DNA of 64,000 bases, taken from NCBI GenBank assembly GCA_021307315.1, contig JAJSPD010000047.1, positions 248,001-312,000 of the forward strand, in the 5' to 3' direction. The position numbers and the translations under genes were made by a program. Below the pieces are notes generated by a model. It worked only from the letters and a program-made list of their open reading frames with translations, searched no databases and had not been told where the DNA came from. This DNA comes from Bisporella sp. PMI_857. Its lineage: Eukaryota > Ascomycota > Leotiomycetes > Helotiales > Helotiaceae. Shown here one piece after another: positions 59,555-64,000 of the stretch (its first letter is position 1; every line of letters begins with the position of its first letter).

Positions 59555-62500
59555 TGTGAAACCCTTCCTCGCTCCTTGAAATCGACTATGGAAGAACTGG
59601 TTACTGAGAAGATAAAAATGAGATTCCTCATGCTTTAAATATGAACTGTCGAAATATTCAGACAAGCGGCAACGTTACCAACACGAGCCGCGCCAAAATC
59701 TAGAGCGCGGTTGTGCAATGGAACAAGAACATGAGGATTTCAGCTATGCTGAATTTGACTAATTCGGAGACGAGGTGAGAGGGATGTTGTGATGGTAACA
59801 AGATATAAATGAACAATAACGTGGGGACCAGGGGTACGCGGACTCGAGAGACCCTGCCACAACAGCATGCTGTCGTACAGCATCAATAGATCATATGTAG
59901 TCAGCACTTTATGGATAAATAGAAAGGCAGGAATATCATCTGTGCCGAAAAGATGAGGTATGCAAACAACTGCCTCATCCGGATCCACCGCCTTCGGAGG
60001 TGTTGCCTGCTTTCTAAACTCCCATCATGTCAAAGACTTTGAGATGATGGTATAATATCTAATATCATGTTCTTCTGAAGCCCGTACAAAGCTTGTACTT
60101 CAGTATTCGAACTTTCATCATTGTATTGTACATAATTAAAGCAGCAAAATACTTCATAGGCCAAACGGTTGGTAATACAGATATACAATGAAATCTTGCA
60201 GGTTGAATGTACAGCGACGGTCCTGAAAGTATCTCGATTGATGTCCAAGCACAGCAGGAGGACCTCTGAACCAATGACGGTTTCCTCAAGGACGCGTCAA
60301 GAGAGTCTCTGAGAGTCTAAGCATCAACATATCAGGTTTGCATAGGCTAAACAGAATCAATAAAAAGGCGCACCCACCTTCCAACCCAGATTCTTGTGGT
60401 GCTGGACTGCAGCTGCAGGTACTCATACATGATGCAAAAGTGTCCAGGGATTTCGTGTCCACCCGCTTTTAAGTTTGAAACTAAGCTTAGCCGTTTCTAG
60501 ATGCTTGGCATTGGGTAAGCGACGTACTAGCTTGGCTTCGGATAGATTGATGACTTTCTCTTAAAGTCTGCAGCGAGTAATGAACTTCGCTTTCCAGGGA
60601 CGTTTCGCCATCGTATTAATTCCTGCGTCATCGTCATTAATACTGCGTCAATGCAGGTATAAAATACCAGCATTGACCTCTATCCTGGCTAAACCTCCCT
60701 AGCTTGGAAATAAAAATTGTTCTTCCACCTGTCAGATTGCACGCACAATGTCAAATTCTTGAGTACTTGATATTAATCGGGCACTAGATCTCGCTCCTTC
60801 TTCTTTGGCTCTGGACTCCAATATGATCCAATTGAATCGTGTTGCCAGCTGTGTTATAGCCCATCAAAATAATGTGACTACGACAAGTGTCAAGTGATCT
60901 CCTTCGATGCAGGGGAAAACACCAATTTGGGGTCCGTGAATCATGGCAAGTGAAATACCTCATGGTGGTCTGGTTATTCTTAGAGGACTAGAATCTCTAG
61001 ATACTCTCATGCCTGAAAGTGATGGCGGCATGACGTAGAACCTATTTCTGTTGCAATAAGCAGACTCAAAGTTCCTCCTCTAATCTCTTTCCTCAATTGA
61101 GAAAAATTATCATCTAGACATCCTGTATCAATACTTTAGTTAAGCCTCGAGCTTCCTACCCCTTTAAACTAAGCGAGGGGTGACCTCCGGAATCGGCTGT
61201 ACTTGCTTTCGGGTCCAATAATTCCCAACACCGTTGGCCTAAAATCAACGAACGCTTCTGGAAGTGCTGTGAAGATTTGACGCCATTTTGCAGCTTTTGA
61301 GATCTAAAGATCTTGCACATGTTAGCATTACAGTATCTTGCCAGTGGAAAGATCAAAAATATCTGGTGACGATCAAGACTATGAACACAGAAACCTAAAG
61401 GAGATTAAATGGAAATAGCAAGGACGCCAATCACGTGTCCAGAGCATTATATATTTTCTTAGCTAGTATATGAAAATTGGATGAAATAGATTCAACTTTG
61501 CGTTGTGCTTTTGAACAGGGGAGAAAGACCGAGCGAGCCTCATCAGTTATTGGATAGATCCAGATAACATGCCCCATGCGACCAGTTCCAATAATTAACA
61601 AATAATGACCAATTAGTAACAATCTACCTCAAACTTCCCTTGTCTTCCGATATCTGATCTACATTGCAATTTCCACAGCTACAGTGTATCGTCAACATTC
61701 TGAGCATGATCAAAGGTTGGAAGACGTGGTGGATATGGTGGCATGGACAGGAGCAATGGATTATTGATTTGACACCTGTTGTGATGGAAATATTCTATAG
61801 TAAGTCGGGGAGGACGAAGAGTTGAGAGAGAACTCGGAGATGGTTTGGCGAATGATTAGGTCTTCGGGAATCAAACATATTGCCGTCCCTGGTGCTGACG
61901 AGCTATTAGATCATATATCTTTGAGTTCGAGAAAGGGTTCTAAGGCCAAATTCTTCTTGCTTGCTCCTTGGTCATCATTTGGATGTGTTGCATATCCCGT
62001 CACTTCGTGATTGATGGGATGCGACATATTTGCTGGACTAAGAAAAAAGACACGATCCCATTTTTGCACCAAATAAAATTTCCATAGTTCGGTGTATTCT
62101 ACATCGAATACGAAAGACTTGGTCATTCTGATAGTTGTAGGCATATTAAAAGTGTTGAGTCCTGCAAGGGCTTGGAGCAGAATCCAACTGCCTTACTGCC
62201 TCAGGCACAAAGCAGTTCTCCATTCCTCAGAACAAAAGCAATACTATCTTGTTGTACCCTCCAAACCATGAAACATTAGAACGAATAACGTTACGATGCA
62301 TCTTGAGATGTGACCATCTCTCCATAATGGCGCGATAGACGCACAATCAATGCAAAACGACAAGTATTTGGTTGGCTCCGAATTTAGCCAGAGTCAATAG
62401 ACTCATTAAACGATCCTTCTTGCTCAACATGGTTAAGATCGGCGCCTACTTTTCGAGATTTGTCTCGGCCTCAGAAGGTTCAATTGTATGCACAAGAACA

Positions 62501-63113
62501 ATCCTTGATATTATTTCAACCATCAGTCACGGGCAGAAAGTAGACCGACCTTCTTGCCGAATCAGGTTAGCGCCAATGTCAAAGCCAGGTCTCGTCAGCT
62601 GAAATGCAAACACCTGTCCGCCTCGGGAAAAACCCATCCCTAATTGTGTTCAAGCTACTTTTAGAGTATTTTGCTCGGTTCGAGTAGTGCGACTTGCCGT
62701 CCTGCATATTCCTCATCGTTACTCAGGAAGTGAGCCTTGAAATTGGGCTGTGCTCATTTAAATCCTGGCTGGATACGAGGCTCCGGCCTGCTGAATTTTC
62801 GGCTTCCCTACGTACAGCAGACTACCTAAGCCACTCCAGATTCTTCTGATACTAAGATAATTGACCGATATACTGTCTTCATAACTGCAACGTTTGATCG
62901 GCCCGCTGGTTTCAGTTCTTTTAATATGTTGATGGATTTCGGTAGACACTGAGGGGATGAACAACGAGTGAGAAATTGACCCTTGACATACAACGTTTTA
63001 CAAACTCTACCAACACTACATGGTTTACATGGCCACACCAAAGAACCAAGATCATTAATACACCAAAGTGGAAATTCTCGGTATTTAAAAATATATATTC
63101 CAAGGACATCAAC
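59555..63113. promoter_or_regulatory. 3.6-kb divergent intergenic region between agd3-like and ega3-like genes
   Basis: The two enzyme genes point away from each other, so both promoters lie here. No other gene is supported: open frames are short and motif-free. An AT-rich element (TATTTAAAAATATATATT) lies at about 63081-63098, shortly before the ega3-like ATG. The region is long for a promoter and may hold unrecognised relics. Confidence 0.5.
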
Positions 63114-64000
63114 ATGGAGAAGATAGAGTCACGTGGTTTACTGCATCGATCCAAAAGATTTTGGATTATTTTCGCCTCCGTTCTTGTCACGATAGCCATT
63201 GCTCTAGGTATAGGTCTTGGAGTAGGCCTCACGCGTGGTTCAGACTCAGATTCAGACTCTGGCTCAGGCTCCGAACCCAGCACTCCGACAAGCAGTCCTC
63301 TCCCGCCTACTAACGGCAGCTACTGGAAACCCACCGCAGGCACCACATGGCAAATCGAGCTCCTCTACGCTCTCAACGACACCTCAGCAAACGTATCCGT
63401 CTACGATATTGATCTCTTCGATAACCCAACTACTACAATCGACACTTTACACTCGCAAGGCCGCCGCGTGGTATGCTACTTCTCTGCCGGCAGCTACGAG
63501 GATAAACGCCCTGACTCTCAGAACTTCACCAGCAAAGACAAGGGCAAAGAGCTAGATGGCTGGCCTGGTGAATACTGGCTAAACACCAGCTCATCCAACG
63601 TCCGCGAGATCATGCGTTCCCGCATCGCGCTTGCGAAGACCAAAGGATGCGACGGCGTCGACCCAGATAACATCGATGGCTACAACAACGAAAACGGCCT
63701 CGGTCTCACCTCTGAAGGCGCCATCGACTTCCTCACCTTCTTAGCTGCAGAAGCACATGGCAGAGGCTTGGCGATCGGGCTGAAAAATGGAGGTGCTTTA
63801 GTGAATACTGTGCTTGGGATTATGGAGTGGGAGGTAAATGAGCAATGTTCACAGTATGAGGAATGCGATAAGTTTAGGCCATTTGTGGAAGCAAATAAGC
63901 CAGTCTTTCATATCGAGTATCCGGGCGAGAAAGATGCAGGTGCTGAGAAGGTAACGGCACAGAGCGTGTGTGGAGATGCGGAGGCGAAGGGGTTCTCGAC
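63114..64000 (+). CDS. ega3: Ega3-like endo-alpha-1,4-galactosaminidase (GH114), partial
   Basis: The first 295 codons of a gene cut off by the window end. The product is a type II membrane-anchored glycoside hydrolase: a short cytosolic tail, a transmembrane segment at about residues 17-39 (FWIIFASVLVTIAIALGIG), a Ser/Asp/Gly/Pro linker, then a GH114 TIM barrel. Barrel motifs seen are YDIDLFDN, RRVVCYFSAGSYEDKRPDS, CDGVDPDNIDGY (residues 179-190, with the expected catalytic Asp), GLKNGG and EWEVNEQC (Glu 243, a candidate second catalytic acid), then FHIEYPGE. In Aspergillus, Ega3 cleaves galactosamine-containing regions of galactosaminogalactan and is encoded in the same cluster as agd3. No intron is evident up to the window edge, and no break is seen. 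Confidence 0.94.
   Translation, partial: MEKIESRGLLHRSKRFWIIFASVLVTIAIALGIGLGVGLTRGSDSDSDSGSGSEPSTPTSSPLPPTNGSYWKPTAGTTWQIELLYALNDTSANVSVYDIDLFDNPTTTIDTLHSQGRRVVCYFSAGSYEDKRPDSQNFTSKDKGKELDGWPGEYWLNTSSSNVREIMRSRIALAKTKGCDGVDPDNIDGYNNENGLGLTSEGAIDFLTFLAAEAHGRGLAIGLKNGGALVNTVLGIMEWEVNEQCSQYEECDKFRPFVEANKPVFHIEYPGEKDAGAEKVTAQSVCGDAEAKGFS

Overview
The window is nuclear DNA of a filamentous ascomycete (Pezizomycotina; a Leotiomycetes-like genome is only a guess). The evidence is short GT-AG introns (about 42-60 nt) with CTRAY branch points, fungal Zn2Cys6 regulators, a HET-domain relic, an LtrA-type membrane protein and homologues of the galactosaminogalactan genes agd3 and ega3. All gene models below were spliced by hand; exon limits are in each entry.

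Layout. 1-24 kb is mostly a conserved, gene-dense block: a Zn2Cys6 regulator (+); the 5'-3' exoribonuclease XRN1 (-) head to head with the WD40 histone chaperone Hat2/RBBP4 (+); a long low-complexity promoter leading to a protein with a degenerate ERI-1-like exonuclease domain, an RRM and two RanBP2 zinc fingers (+); then a ZIP importer (-) and a Mn-type CDF exporter (+) sharing one 1.7-kb intergenic region, and a small conserved-looking acidic protein tail to tail with the CDF gene.

24-56 kb is gene-poor accessory sequence with decayed genes: a HET pseudogene, an unknown pseudogene at 45 kb, a P450 pseudogene, several coding relics and a pogo-like MITE with exact ends and TA target duplication. 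Intact genes here are a regulator with its Zn2Cys6 motif in mid-protein, an LtrA-like membrane protein, a second conventional Zn2Cys6 regulator, and a compact gene at 38.8-39.7 kb made of tiny phase-0 exons. Three of those exons are tandem repeats encoding an (S/T)RG head and an acidic tail; this is the most novel item in the window.

56-64 kb begins with a tRNA-Ser(AGA). It then holds an Agd3-like secreted polysaccharide deacetylase (CE18) and the first 295 codons of an Ega3-like GH114 endo-alpha-1,4-galactosaminidase that runs off the window. In Aspergillus these two enzymes belong to the galactosaminogalactan exopolysaccharide cluster, so the rest of the cluster may lie beyond position 64000.
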